From Syntrophomonas sp. UBA5314 (GTDB taxonomy: Bacteria > Bacillota > Syntrophomonadia > Syntrophomonadales > Syntrophomonadaceae), in the NCBI GenBank assembly GCA_002410325.1, contig DHRK01000047.1, forward strand, positions 20,171-84,170: 64,000 nucleotides of DNA, read 5' to 3'. The notes below the pieces were generated by a model that did not search any database, was not told where the DNA came from, and saw only the letters and a program-made list of their open reading frames with translations. Positions 33,515 through 42,293 of the stretch are shown in pieces; the stretch's first letter is position 1, and the number at the start of each line of letters is the position of its first letter. The translations under genes were made by a program, and so were the position numbers.

Positions 33515-35675
33515 GTTTCTCTCTCCTTTTTTCAAACTCTCGAACGATGGTTTCCGGGTACTCGATCCGCTTATGATAGATACCCTCCAGAATCTTGCAA
33601 AAAGAGTCTCTTATTATATCCAGATCCCTGAAGGTCAGGTCACAGGACTCTAGCTGCCCATCGTCAAATTTGTCTTTGATAAGCATACGCACCCTATTCC
33701 TGATTCGAGCCGGAGTAGGATCCTGCAGGGAACGCACACCGGATTCAACTATATCAGCCAGCATAACCAGGGCCACCTCTTTGCTCTGCGGCTTGGGCCC
33801 TTCGTAGCGAAAGCTCTCTTCACTGAGATTGCCCTCCCGATCTTCCTCCAGGGCCCGTGTATAAAAATACTTGGCCAGGCTCGTCCCGTGATGCTGTTCT
33901 ATGAAATCTATTATAGCCTGGGGCAGGCGAGCTTCCCGGGCAATGTCAACTCCATCGCGCACGTGCGAGGTGATTATCAGGGCGCTCAAAGCCGGTGCTA
34001 TCTTTTCATGAGGATTCTCAAAACTCCTCTGATTTTCCGAAAAATACTCCGGGCGTTTTACTTTGCCTATATCATGATAATACGCACCGACCCTAACCAG
34101 CAAGGGATTAGCTCCAATAGATTCGGCGGAAGCCTCGGCCAGGTTCCCCACCATCAAGCTGTGGTGGTAGGTTCCCGGAGCCTCAATGAGGAGTTTGCGC
34201 AGCAGTTCATGGTTGGGATTGGAGAGCTCCAGGAGACGGAGCATGCTGGTTATGGAAAAAGCACTCTCCAAAAGGGTGAGGGAACCGATCATCAAAACCG
34301 AGGAAAGCATGCCGTTTACAGCGCCAATTACGGCTCCGGTTATGGCGTAGTCAATAGTCAATTGGCCGTCGATCAGGGCCATATTAAATATGGCAAAAAT
34401 ATTGATAAGGGCAATATAGAGGCCTGATTTGGCCAGATCGGACATCTGGGTGAGGCGGTGAACCCGGAAAATACCGACAATACCGCCGGCAAAGGCCACC
34501 ACCGTGTAGGCCAGATGATTGCCGTCGTTCAATAAACCGGTAAAAACCGCCATTAACATGGTAAAGAAGTAGGCCAGACGGTTATCCAGCAGAATGGCAA
34601 CCAGCATGGAACCGGCCGCCACCGGAGCCAGGAAACCCCGCAACACGTTGATATCCGGCTGGTCGCTGATCCGAATGATATTGCTAAGGCGTGCCAAGAC
34701 CAGGATCAATATAAAAATAATTCCGATCATGATGAGCAGGCGATCATCGTTGTATATCTCTCGATTGTAGCGGCGCAGATACTCTATGAGCAGCCAGAAG
34801 GCCAAAATGGTAAAAACACCATACCCGGCCACCGTCAAAGGATAATTCTTATTCCTCTGCAGGCCCAGCTGTTCCAGAACTGATATCTGTTCCTGGGTGA
34901 CCCGCTCCCCTTCGCGGACGATTACCTCTCCAACTTTAATGGTTTTTTGAACCGGCTGGACGGTATTCATGGCTTCCGTAACCGCTTTTTCAGTGGCTTC
35001 CCGGTCATATAAAAAAGTCGGTCGCAGGTTATTAATAACGGCAATCTTTATGATATCCCGGGCGGCCGGAGCGTAGGCATACTTTTCTATCTCCTGTTCG
35101 GCCTGGGTGTAAGCGCTGTCCATGGTGTCTTCTTTGATAGGGTTGGACATGATGGCTTCAGCCACATCCAGACTGGCTTTGCGAATTTGCTCAAAATCCC
35201 CCGCCGGGCGATCCAAAGCGTACTGAGCCAACTCCAGGAAGCTATACTGAAGCTTGACCTTTTCACTTTTATTGCTGGTTTCCAAAAGAGAAGCCAGTTT
35301 GGATTTGCGCTCACTGTCATCGGTGGCGGTTAATATGGTATTGATATTGGTGTAAAAGCTGTTGATGTCATTGCGGGTATTGGTCGGGGCATACTTGTTT
35401 TCCTGATATACCTTCTGAACCCGCTGGCCAGCCAGCCGTTTGGCTTCGTCAGTCTGTTTTTCGTCAATTACAACTGCCGTAACCGTAGATTGAATAGTAC
35501 GGGTGGCTACTTCGTCAGCCCGCATATTCAGTTGGCTGGGGGTTGATTTACTGTAGAATACGAGAATGGCGAAGGTAAAGAAGATCAGTCCCCCAACCAG
35601 TCGCTTGGTGCTTGAACGTTGGAAATAAGAAGCGATTTTCCGCCATAGAAACCCTGCTATATTAGCCATAGGCAA
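33468..35675 (-). CDS. pgpH: PgpH-type HD-domain c-di-AMP phosphodiesterase
   Basis: 735 residues. An N-terminal TM (about 20-40), a large extracellular 7TMR-HDED domain (about 45-275), seven TMs (about 280-480) and a cytosolic HD domain with HHSLMVGNLAEASAESIG, YYHDIGKVKRPEYF and EQHHGTSLAKYFY. Homologues (PgpH/YqfF) hydrolyse c-di-AMP to control potassium and cell-wall homeostasis. TTG start at 35675 behind AAGGAG. Located between phoH and ybeY as in Bacillus. Confidence 0.95.
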   Translation of the reverse strand: MPMANIAGFLWRKIASYFQRSSTKRLVGGLIFFTFAILVFYSKSTPSQLNMRADEVATRTIQSTVTAVVIDEKQTDEAKRLAGQRVQKVYQENKYAPTNTRNDINSFYTNINTILTATDDSERKSKLASLLETSNKSEKVKLQYSFLELAQYALDRPAGDFEQIRKASLDVAEAIMSNPIKEDTMDSAYTQAEQEIEKYAYAPAARDIIKIAVINNLRPTFLYDREATEKAVTEAMNTVQPVQKTIKVGEVIVREGERVTQEQISVLEQLGLQRNKNYPLTVAGYGVFTILAFWLLIEYLRRYNREIYNDDRLLIMIGIIFILILVLARLSNIIRISDQPDINVLRGFLAPVAAGSMLVAILLDNRLAYFFTMLMAVFTGLLNDGNHLAYTVVAFAGGIVGIFRVHRLTQMSDLAKSGLYIALINIFAIFNMALIDGQLTIDYAITGAVIGAVNGMLSSVLMIGSLTLLESAFSITSMLRLLELSNPNHELLRKLLIEAPGTYHHSLMVGNLAEASAESIGANPLLVRVGAYYHDIGKVKRPEYFSENQRSFENPHEKIAPALSALIITSHVRDGVDIAREARLPQAIIDFIEQHHGTSLAKYFYTRALEEDREGNLSEESFRYEGPKPQSKEVALVMLADIVESGVRSLQDPTPARIRNRVRMLIKDKFDDGQLESCDLTFRDLDIIRDSFCKILEGIYHKRIEYPETIVREFEKRREKHGDHDYKPAEQSPIQ

Positions 35676-35707
35676 TCTTTTGCTCCTTAAAGAAAACGGG
35701 GATTAAC

Positions 35708-36682
35708 CTAATCCCGGGTGCTCTGCCCCGCTTCAAAACTCTCATAAGCATCTATTATCTTCTGAACCAGCGGATGTCTGATAACGTCCTCCTTGGTTAA
35801 ATACTCGAAAGATACACCCTTTACCGAGGACAGTATTTTTTGAATTTCAATGAGCCCCGAATATTCTTCGCGGGGCAGATCCACCTGAGTAATATCGCCG
35901 GTTATAACTGCCTTGGACCCAAAACCCAGCCGGGTTAAAAACATCTTCATCTGCTGGGGTGTCGTGTTCTGGGCCTCATCCAATATTATAAAAGCGTCAT
36001 TTAGGGTCCTGCCTCGCATATAGGCCAAGGGAGCTACTTCAATGACGTTTTTGTCAAGATAGCGCTGGGTTACATCCACGCCCAGTATGTCAAAAAGGCC
36101 GTCGTAAAGTGGCCGCAGATAAGGATTGACTTTTTCGATAAAATCGCCCGGTAGAAAACCCAGTTTTTCTCCCGCTTCAACCGCCGGGCGGACCAGGATA
36201 ATACGCTCAACCTCCCGGCTTTTTAAAGCCCGTACCGCCATGACCACGGCCAGGTAAGTCTTACCCGTCCCGGCTGGTCCAATGCCAAATACCACATCAT
36301 CCCGCAGTATGGCCTGGATATATCGCTTTTGCCCGAGGGTTTTGGCCTTGATAGGCTTTCCCCTGGCCGAGTTTAATATTACACTCCCGGTTATATCCTG
36401 GTGTTTGGCCTTGTGACCCTGCTGCACCAGTCCGGCCACGTAATTGATATCAGATAATTTGAGCTGTCCTTCACCTTCAACTATATCCAGAAGGGCATTG
36501 ACGATATCCAATGCCCGGTTGACATCTTCTTCCCGGCCCTTTATAAAAACATCCCCGCCCCGGGCGTGCAGTTCGGCCTGGCACAGCTCTTTCAAATGCT
36601 TGAAATTTTCATCCCCCGAACCGAAAAATACGGCTGCTTGCAGGTTGTCCCCAATTGATACGACCGCTTCTTTTTCCGCCAA
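35708..36682 (-). CDS. phoH: PhoH-family ATPase/RNA-binding protein
   Basis: 324 residues. Walker A GPAGTGKTYLAV (near 143), Walker B IILDEAQNTTPQQMKMFLTRLG, and an N-terminal KH-like/PhoH extension. Associated with ybeY across bacteria and thought to act in RNA handling. TTG start at 36682. Upstream, where yqfD normally abuts, a 158-bp miniature element intervenes. Confidence 0.95.
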   Translation of the reverse strand: MAEKEAVVSIGDNLQAAVFFGSGDENFKHLKELCQAELHARGGDVFIKGREEDVNRALDIVNALLDIVEGEGQLKLSDINYVAGLVQQGHKAKHQDITGSVILNSARGKPIKAKTLGQKRYIQAILRDDVVFGIGPAGTGKTYLAVVMAVRALKSREVERIILVRPAVEAGEKLGFLPGDFIEKVNPYLRPLYDGLFDILGVDVTQRYLDKNVIEVAPLAYMRGRTLNDAFIILDEAQNTTPQQMKMFLTRLGFGSKAVITGDITQVDLPREEYSGLIEIQKILSSVKGVSFEYLTKEDVIRHPLVQKIIDAYESFEAGQSTRD

Positions 36683-36812
36683 TCATAAACCCCCTACACC
36701 GTCAGACATGTTCTTGACCTGGCAATGCTGTTTGCTCCATCGACAAAAACCATGCCTATATGCCACAACATTGCCTTAATTTAGACAACAACCAGGGTTA
36801 ACCGAGTACTAG

Positions 36813-36970
36813 TACTCTGTCAACCCCAATTCTACATATTATCGTCGGGTAAATTTTCGCATGACTGCGTTGTCGTCAATCGCAATACGTCCAGTATTAC
36901 TCATTCCTCCGCCTTGTCCTACAAAAATTTTCCTCGACGCGTAATACATAGAATTAGGGTTGACAGAGTA
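36813..36970. mobile_element. 158-bp non-autonomous element with terminal inverted repeats, CTAG-flanked
   Basis: The ends read inward as TACTCTGTCAACCC-AATTCTA, matching at 20 of the first 21 positions, with further patchy similarity to about 47 nt. CTAG directly flanks both ends (36809-36812 and 36971-36974), consistent with a 4-bp target duplication. No ORF is present. Its left arm matches the 53-bp element at 17359-17411 at 41 of 47 positions. It lies between yqfD and phoH. Each terminal repeat carries an outward-facing TTGACA. Confidence 0.75.
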
Positions 36971-36993
36971 CTAGGTTATTATATCACATGAAG

Positions 36994-38217
36994 CTATTTC
37001 TTTGCCATTTGCTGCGGAGCAAACGGCTGGGGTTGACCGATGTCTTCGATAATTTCGACCGCAACTTTTACCCTGAGGATTGGATCGCTGGGAGATGATA
37101 AAACTTCAACCCGGCAATCGTTGAAGGGTTGAGTGGTGTTCAAAAGTTCGGCCAGGTTCTTTAAGGCCCGCTCCCGGGCAATATTTACTGCCTCGTTTTC
37201 GGAATGCTCCTCTCTTTGCACTGACTGTTCCATGGCCGTAACCAGCACCAGTGAGCATTCTCCCCAGGGGGTGTTGAAGGTTTTTACCGCCGTGCTGTTT
37301 TGCGACATGGCAAATTCGGTTGCCTTTTTGATGACTAGCTTTCGCCAGGGGGTCTCTATATATGCCATGTGCGATTTTTCCCCGGTTAAAACCAATTTTT
37401 CCGACATCATGGCGCACTCTCCATAGCCTTCATACCATACCTGGGCCATCACTGAACCCCGGGCCCGGACCGGGCTGGCTTTTTTATTTATTTTTTCCTC
37501 TTCACTCTCGGGCACGTAGGGACTGCTGGGGGGATCCAGGAGGCCGGATATGAGTATATCCCCTTTTACCACTACATCCCCGGGTTTAACCGCTGCCTGG
37601 CCGTTTAATACCAGGATGTCGTCCACCACCCCGTCGCGCACGGCCACAATATGACAGGGGCCGGTGATTTCCTGGGTGGGCAGGACTTTTTCGACTATCT
37701 CAATCCGGGCTTTTACTCCCTTGATATTAATCCTGACATAAGAAATTTCACTTATATCCCTAAGCAGGGCGTCTTCCACCTCCCTGGCGCTAAAAGACCA
37801 TTTGGTCACCCCTGAGTAAACCCCCAGGCGACGGGCATTGTCCAGAATCCGCTCTTCCCCTACCACCCGGTTTCCGCTCACTTCTATAAACCAGATAAAA
37901 GAAGATAGGAAGTAGAGGGCGGCCACGAAGAAGAGTGCTCCTGCTAAAAAGCCCATACGGCGTTTTAATACCTGCTTAAAAAAGGGCAGTCCCTGCCTTC
38001 TGGTAGCCTCCAGTTCAAAGCCGCCTTCGGCACTGATCGATTGCAGCGCGTTAAACCCGCTCTGGCGAACCCGGAAGCTTATTCCATCATCGTTCTTTTT
38101 TATGTTCCATAAAAAGATACCCCGGGCCATGGCCATATTTATTACCTTCTCCAGGTTCTTGCCCTTGAGTTTTACGGTAACCATTCCGCCCAGTTGCTCA
38201 AAGATCTTTTTGCTCAT
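36994..38217 (-). CDS. yqfD: Sporulation protein YqfD
   Basis: 407 residues. A cytoplasmic N-terminal domain (VKLKGKNLEKVINMAMARGIFLWNI), one TM (AGALFFVAALYFLSSFIWF, about 93-111), then an extracytoplasmic region with a POTRA-like segment (VSGNRVVGEERIL) and a FlgA/SAF-like part (AAVKPGDVVVKGDILISG). A conserved sporulation-associated family expressed in the mother cell in Bacillus; biochemical role unknown. Follows yqfC by 82 nt. Confidence 0.93.
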   Translation of the reverse strand: MSKKIFEQLGGMVTVKLKGKNLEKVINMAMARGIFLWNIKKNDDGISFRVRQSGFNALQSISAEGGFELEATRRQGLPFFKQVLKRRMGFLAGALFFVAALYFLSSFIWFIEVSGNRVVGEERILDNARRLGVYSGVTKWSFSAREVEDALLRDISEISYVRINIKGVKARIEIVEKVLPTQEITGPCHIVAVRDGVVDDILVLNGQAAVKPGDVVVKGDILISGLLDPPSSPYVPESEEEKINKKASPVRARGSVMAQVWYEGYGECAMMSEKLVLTGEKSHMAYIETPWRKLVIKKATEFAMSQNSTAVKTFNTPWGECSLVLVTAMEQSVQREEHSENEAVNIARERALKNLAELLNTTQPFNDCRVEVLSSPSDPILRVKVAVEIIEDIGQPQPFAPQQMAKK

Positions 38218-38299
38218 CGCCGCCTCCTATATCCCGCCGGGAGCTTTCGGCAGGTGCATAATAAGCTCAATGCAACGGGACTGCCCAACCCCGGTTGAT

Positions 38300-38578
38300 T
38301 TAATCCAGGTATCGCAAAGAGCGGACCTCTCCCACTATCACCAGTTCATCAGGCATTAAAACGCTTATCTCCAAATCTCGCCCTTCAATTTCGATATAGC
38401 CCCGGTTGAGATTTATCCGCAAGCGCTCCGAACTGTATTCAATGATCCCCCGGTGGTTCTCAATATAAAGCTCCCCTTTGCCCACCAGCGTAACCCTGGG
38501 CAGATCAAGAGCCAGGTCTTTGGGTATCTCCAATAGGTCCGCCACCGCCCGGCTGATGGCCTCTCTGCGCTTGCTCAT
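38300..38578 (-). CDS. yqfC: Sporulation protein YqfC
   Basis: 92 residues from the ATG at 38578 (GGGGAGGGG site; the extra nine upstream codons are not family-like). A YabP/YqfC-family beta-rich protein: LPRVTLVGKGELYIENHRGI...YIEIEGRDLEI. Partner of yqfD in a two-gene sporulation unit. Confidence 0.93.
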   Translation of the reverse strand: MSKRREAISRAVADLLEIPKDLALDLPRVTLVGKGELYIENHRGIIEYSSERLRINLNRGYIEIEGRDLEISVLMPDELVIVGEVRSLRYLD

Positions 38579-38667
38579 TATTTCCCCTCCCCAAACTAGC
38601 GTCACCTAAATATATGCCCGGACCATTCCTCGCATTCTTGACCAGCACTGTCAGGATCGGCGAGGCC

Positions 38668-38700
38668 ATAAAAAAAGCGCCCTTTTAAAAAAGGCGCTTC
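38668..38700 (-). terminator. Terminator downstream of the small membrane-peptide ORF
   Basis: On the minus strand AAGCGCC (38693-38699) pairs with GGCGCTT (38675-38681), with A/T pairs inside the loop. It is followed by T7. It ends transcription coming from the yqeY side before yqfC. Confidence 0.75.
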
Positions 38701-38774
38701 AATGGCAATAAGAAATATTACCCGCGATACTATCACAGGTTTTTAACTAAAACACAGCATTCGATATTATAGAA

Positions 38775-38876
38775 TCAATAGAATGCGAAAGACAATATGC
38801 TGACCATAAACGACAAGATCACAAACCCGACTATTATGTACGTGAGGGTCTGGCGTTTTTTCATCCCCCGGTTCAT
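38775..38876 (-). CDS. Small single-helix membrane peptide
   Basis: A 33-residue frame (MNRGMKKRQTLTYIIVGFVI...) with a basic N-terminus and one membrane helix, ending TGA at 38775-38777. An in-frame TTG at 38885 with AAAGGATGAG upstream would add three residues; ATG 38864 is also possible. It resembles the short DUF4044-type peptides of Firmicutes. It sits between the yqeY terminator and its own terminator. Confidence 0.45.
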   Translation of the reverse strand: MNRGMKKRQTLTYIIVGFVILSFMVSILSFAFY

Positions 38877-38916
38877 CCGGCCCAAGACATTCTCATCCTT
38901 TCTCGCTTGACCATTT

Positions 38917-38947
38917 AAGGCCCGGCAGGGCGCGCCTGCCGGGCCTT
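38917..38947 (-). terminator. GC-rich terminator after yqeY
   Basis: AAGGCCCGGCAGG (38917-38929) pairs perfectly with CCTGCCGGGCCTT (38935-38947), a 13-bp stem 3 nt from the yqeY stop region. The tail TTAAAT is short. Confidence 0.65.
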
Positions 38948-38949
38948 AT

Positions 38950-39402
38950 TTAGCTTAACATTTCCTTGACCATTTGGCTGACCTTTTTGCTGTCAGCCCT
39001 ACCCCTTATCCGGGGAAGCAGGGTTTTCATTACCCGGCCCATATCTTTTGCGCTGCCGGCACCAGTCTGGTTGATTGCTTCTTGTATTATGCTCTTCAGC
39101 GCATCCTCATCCATTTGTTCGGGAAGATAATTAGTGAGAACTGCTATTTCTTCTTCCAACTGCTTTATGGATTCAAGCCTGTTGGCCTTTTCGTATTCTG
39201 GAATGGCATCTCTTCGTTTTTTTATTTCGCGGACAATCAGCTCAAGAATTTCATCGTCATCGAGTTCCCGTTTCCTGGCTACCTCCGCTTCTTTCTGCGC
39301 CGCCCTGAGCAGCCTGATGGTTGAAAGACGTATTTTCCCGGCCTCTCTCTGTTTCATGGCCTCTTTCATATCAGTAATTAATCGCTCATTCAGGGACGAC
39401 AA
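38950..39402 (-). CDS. yqeY: GatB/YqeY-domain protein
   Basis: 150 residues of the YqeY family, related to the GatB tail that binds tRNA in the amidotransferase: LNERLITDMKEAMK...RLSTIRLLRAA and MGRVMKTLLPRIRGRADSKKV. TTG start at 39402 with GGAGGAGGAGG. Follows rpsU, as in most Firmicutes. Precise role unknown. Confidence 0.95.
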   Translation of the reverse strand: MSSLNERLITDMKEAMKQREAGKIRLSTIRLLRAAQKEAEVARKRELDDDEILELIVREIKKRRDAIPEYEKANRLESIKQLEEEIAVLTNYLPEQMDEDALKSIIQEAINQTGAGSAKDMGRVMKTLLPRIRGRADSKKVSQMVKEMLS

Positions 39403-39417
39403 ACGGCCTCCTCCTCC

Positions 39418-39594
39418 TTAGAACTTTTTCTTTTTACGGGCCGCTTCTGACTTCTTTTTTCTCTTCACACTCGGTTTTTCATAATGATCATGTTTTCTAA
39501 TATCTTGCATAACTCCTGCACGCTGACAGGAGCGCTTAAACCGCTTGAGAGCGCTATCCAGGGATTCGTTTTTACCGACTCTGACTTCGCTCAT
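39418..39594 (-). CDS. rpsU: 30S ribosomal protein S21
   Basis: 58 residues from the ATG at 39594 (GGGGAGGG site): MSEVRVGKNESLDSALKRFK, then a Lys/Arg-rich tail ending KKKKF. The frame upstream of this ATG is not part of the protein. Lies between hinT and yqeY. Confidence 0.97.
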   Translation of the reverse strand: MSEVRVGKNESLDSALKRFKRSCQRAGVMQDIRKHDHYEKPSVKRKKKSEAARKKKKF

Positions 39595-39668
39595 TATATC
39601 CCTCCCCTCACCTACCAGCTGAATAAATGCCATACCATTGTACTATTTACTAGCTGCTGGAGTCAAGT

Positions 39669-40019
39669 TTAGCCTGGAGGCCATTGCATCTCCCGGCCGC
39701 CCAGCAGGTGGTAATGAAGATGGAATACGCTCTGACCTCCACCTTCACCACAGTTGTTAACCACCCGGTAGCCTGCTCCATCGATTTTCAGTTCTCTCGC
39801 CAGTTGTGCAGCTAGCAGCTGAATATGTCCTAGCAGTTCGATATCCTTATCTAATGCCCGATCAAGGGAGTCAATATGTGCCTTGGGAATAATGAGTATA
39901 TGTATCGGTGCCGCGGGGTTGATATCCTCCACAGCAACGACCTGGGCGTCTTCATACACAAGGCGGGCCGGAATCTCCTGCCCGGCTATTTTACAGAATA
40001 TGCAATCCTGTGCGCTCAC
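39669..40019 (-). CDS. hinT: HIT-family nucleotide-binding protein
   Basis: 116 residues, HIT superfamily purine nucleoside phosphoramidase type: N-terminal CIFCKIAGQEIPA and the triad QSVFHLHYHLLGGR (HxHxH). GTG start at 40019 behind GAGGAGGTG. Lies between mtaB and rpsU. Confidence 0.95.
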   Translation of the reverse strand: MSAQDCIFCKIAGQEIPARLVYEDAQVVAVEDINPAAPIHILIIPKAHIDSLDRALDKDIELLGHIQLLAAQLARELKIDGAGYRVVNNCGEGGGQSVFHLHYHLLGGREMQWPPG

Positions 40020-40133
40020 TAAGTCACCTCCTCACAAATGTGTGGGGAACATTATATATTAAGTCTTCAGTCCGAAGACTATTCTTATACATTTTAGCAG
40101 ATTTCCGGCCGCCATAGAAACAAATTATTATGC

Positions 40134-41441
40134 TTATGCCTGCCCTTTTTTATGGCCTATTCTACCCCGGCCGCCAGCTTTAAACTCCACTCGCACCAAT
40201 TCGCCCACTTCCGATCGGGAATCGGCAAATTCCACGTTGAGGTAGTTGTCTGTCAAACCCCAGTAATTACCATTGCTCAAGGCCCGTTCAACCAGTACTT
40301 CCGTCACCTGTCCCTCCTGGCTATTGATAAAAGCCCGCTCCTTTTCTTGAGCCAGCCGCAGCAAAAGGCCGCTGCGCTCCTGCTTGTCATGCTCAGGCAC
40401 CTTTTCCGGCATATAAGCCGCCGGTGTTCCCGGACGGGGCGAGAATTTAAACACGTGCATATCCCTCAGGGGCAGGTCTTTAAGCAGGGCATAGGTTTCC
40501 TCAAAATCGCCCTGCGCTTCTCCCGGAAAGCCCACCATAACATCGGTGGTAATGGCTATTCCGGGAATTTCAGCCGCCAGTTCCTCCACCAGGTTCTTGA
40601 AATAATCCCGTCGATAATGGCGGTTCATATCCTGGAGGATGCGATCGCTGCCGCTTTGCAGCGGTATGTGCAGGTGGCGGCAAATCCGCCGGCTTCCTTT
40701 TAAGAGAGCTATAAACGGCCTGGATATTTCCAGTGGTTCCACCGAACCCAGGCGCAGCCGGTAATTATCCGGTGTTTCGTCAAGCAGGTAATTGAGGAGC
40801 CGGGTAAGGTCCAAGGGAGGGAGATCCCGCCCGTAAGCCCCTATGTGAATGCCGGTTAAAACGATCTCCCGGTATCCCAGATCGGTCAATTGGATAATTT
40901 CCCGTTTTACATCTTCAGCCTGTTTACTGCGCACCGGCCCGCGCGCCAGAGGCACTATGCAATAACTGCAGTGGGCCTCGCAGCCGTCTTCGATCTTCAC
41001 AAAAGCCCGGGTGCGCTCATGCCTCCGGGTATAAAAGACCGGGCTCAGGCAGGCTTGCGGCTGGCCCGGGTCGAAGCGGGGCCAGGGCGCCTGGCCGTCG
41101 TCAGGCTGCAATACCCTCTCCACCCATTCGGCGACTTGCTCTTTATGGCCTAAAACCAGGTCCACATCATCCAGAGAGGCCAGCTTCTCTCCATCCACCT
41201 GCGCCAGACATCCCACGGCAATGACCCACGCCCGGGGATTGCGCCGCCGGGCCCGCCTGATCAGGGCCCGGGATTTCCGGTCGCTGACATGGGTTACAGT
41301 ACAGGTATTGATGATATAAACCTCGGCCTCCTGGGAAAAATCAACCAGTTCGTATCCCTGGCGCAGTAAATCTTCCTTTATGGCTTCACTTTCTACCTGG
41401 TTTACTTTGCAGCCCAGGGTGGCCAGGGCTACTTTTATCAT
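40134..41441 (-). CDS. mtaB: tRNA t6A37 methylthiotransferase MtaB
   Basis: A radical SAM methylthiotransferase forming ms2t6A37 in ANN-decoding tRNAs. 435 residues: N-terminal UPF0004 domain with cysteines in TLGCKVNQVESE, INTCTVTHVSD and AVGCLAQ; radical SAM motif CEAHCSYC (CxxxCxxC); C-terminal TRAM domain. The KVNQ context distinguishes MtaB from MiaB and RimO. In Bacillus (yqeV) it follows rsmE, as here. Confidence 0.96.
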   Translation of the reverse strand: MIKVALATLGCKVNQVESEAIKEDLLRQGYELVDFSQEAEVYIINTCTVTHVSDRKSRALIRRARRRNPRAWVIAVGCLAQVDGEKLASLDDVDLVLGHKEQVAEWVERVLQPDDGQAPWPRFDPGQPQACLSPVFYTRRHERTRAFVKIEDGCEAHCSYCIVPLARGPVRSKQAEDVKREIIQLTDLGYREIVLTGIHIGAYGRDLPPLDLTRLLNYLLDETPDNYRLRLGSVEPLEISRPFIALLKGSRRICRHLHIPLQSGSDRILQDMNRHYRRDYFKNLVEELAAEIPGIAITTDVMVGFPGEAQGDFEETYALLKDLPLRDMHVFKFSPRPGTPAAYMPEKVPEHDKQERSGLLLRLAQEKERAFINSQEGQVTEVLVERALSNGNYWGLTDNYLNVEFADSRSEVGELVRVEFKAGGRGRIGHKKGQA

Positions 41442-41498
41442 GCTATTCCTCCATCCGAAGGCCGGGTTAACTCCTGGTAAAACCGCTTTAATTGACGT

Positions 41499-42242
41499 CT
41501 ATCCGAGTTCATTCCATTCATACAGTATGACGCTGGCCGTTACCAGGCCGGCGGTTTCAGCGCGAAGAATCCGCGGGCCCAGTCCGCCCACCAGGATTCC
41601 CCGGTTTTGAGCCGCCCTTACTTCCTCCGGTGTAAAGCCGCCTTCCGGCCCTATAATTATCCCCAGTTCATCTCCCCATGATAAGCCGGGGTCCCGCAAG
41701 ATCTCTTTCAAGCCCCGGTTCTGGCTGGCCTCATACAGCATTATATCCTGGGGCGGCTTGTGCTTACTCACATACTGTTTGAAGCTCTGAACTGGATAGA
41801 CCGGCGGAATATAACTGCGTCCGCACTGCTTACAGGCTTCGCGGGCGATCGACTGCCAGCGCTCCACTTTTTTAGCTGCCCGTTCGGGACTGAGGGAAAC
41901 TACGCTGCGCTCGCTGGCAACCGGATAGATGCCGGAAATTCCTATTTCCACTGCCTTTTGGACAATAAAGTCCATCTTGTCGCCTTTAACCAGGGATTGG
42001 ACCAGGTATAAACGCAGGCGGGGCTCACTGTTTTGCTGTTCCTCCGACAAGAGACGGGCAGTATAGCAGGCTCCCTCCAGTTCTTCCAGCCTGGCCTTAT
42101 ATTCATTGCCCCGGCCGTCGAACAAACCTATGGTATCTCCGGGCGAGAGGCGCAAGACCACCTGTATGTGGCGGGTCTGGGCGGCGTCAAGCAGAGCCCG
42201 TTCGCCTTTTAGGTTTTCAGGTGCAACAAAAAAGCGGTGCAC
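41499..42242 (-). CDS. rsmE: 16S rRNA m3U1498 methyltransferase RsmE
   Basis: 247 residues, a SPOUT-class methyltransferase: N-terminal PUA-like domain (MHRFFVAPENLKGERALL), then the knot with LGIIIGPEGGFTPEEV and LGPRILRAETA. GTG start at 42242. Sits between prmA and mtaB. Confidence 0.96.
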   Translation of the reverse strand: MHRFFVAPENLKGERALLDAAQTRHIQVVLRLSPGDTIGLFDGRGNEYKARLEELEGACYTARLLSEEQQNSEPRLRLYLVQSLVKGDKMDFIVQKAVEIGISGIYPVASERSVVSLSPERAAKKVERWQSIAREACKQCGRSYIPPVYPVQSFKQYVSKHKPPQDIMLYEASQNRGLKEILRDPGLSWGDELGIIIGPEGGFTPEEVRAAQNRGILVGGLGPRILRAETAGLVTASVILYEWNELG

Positions 42243-42293
42243 AGGCCACCACTCCTTCCAGCCCTGTTGCAGGTTCTGTTGTATATAACGAAA

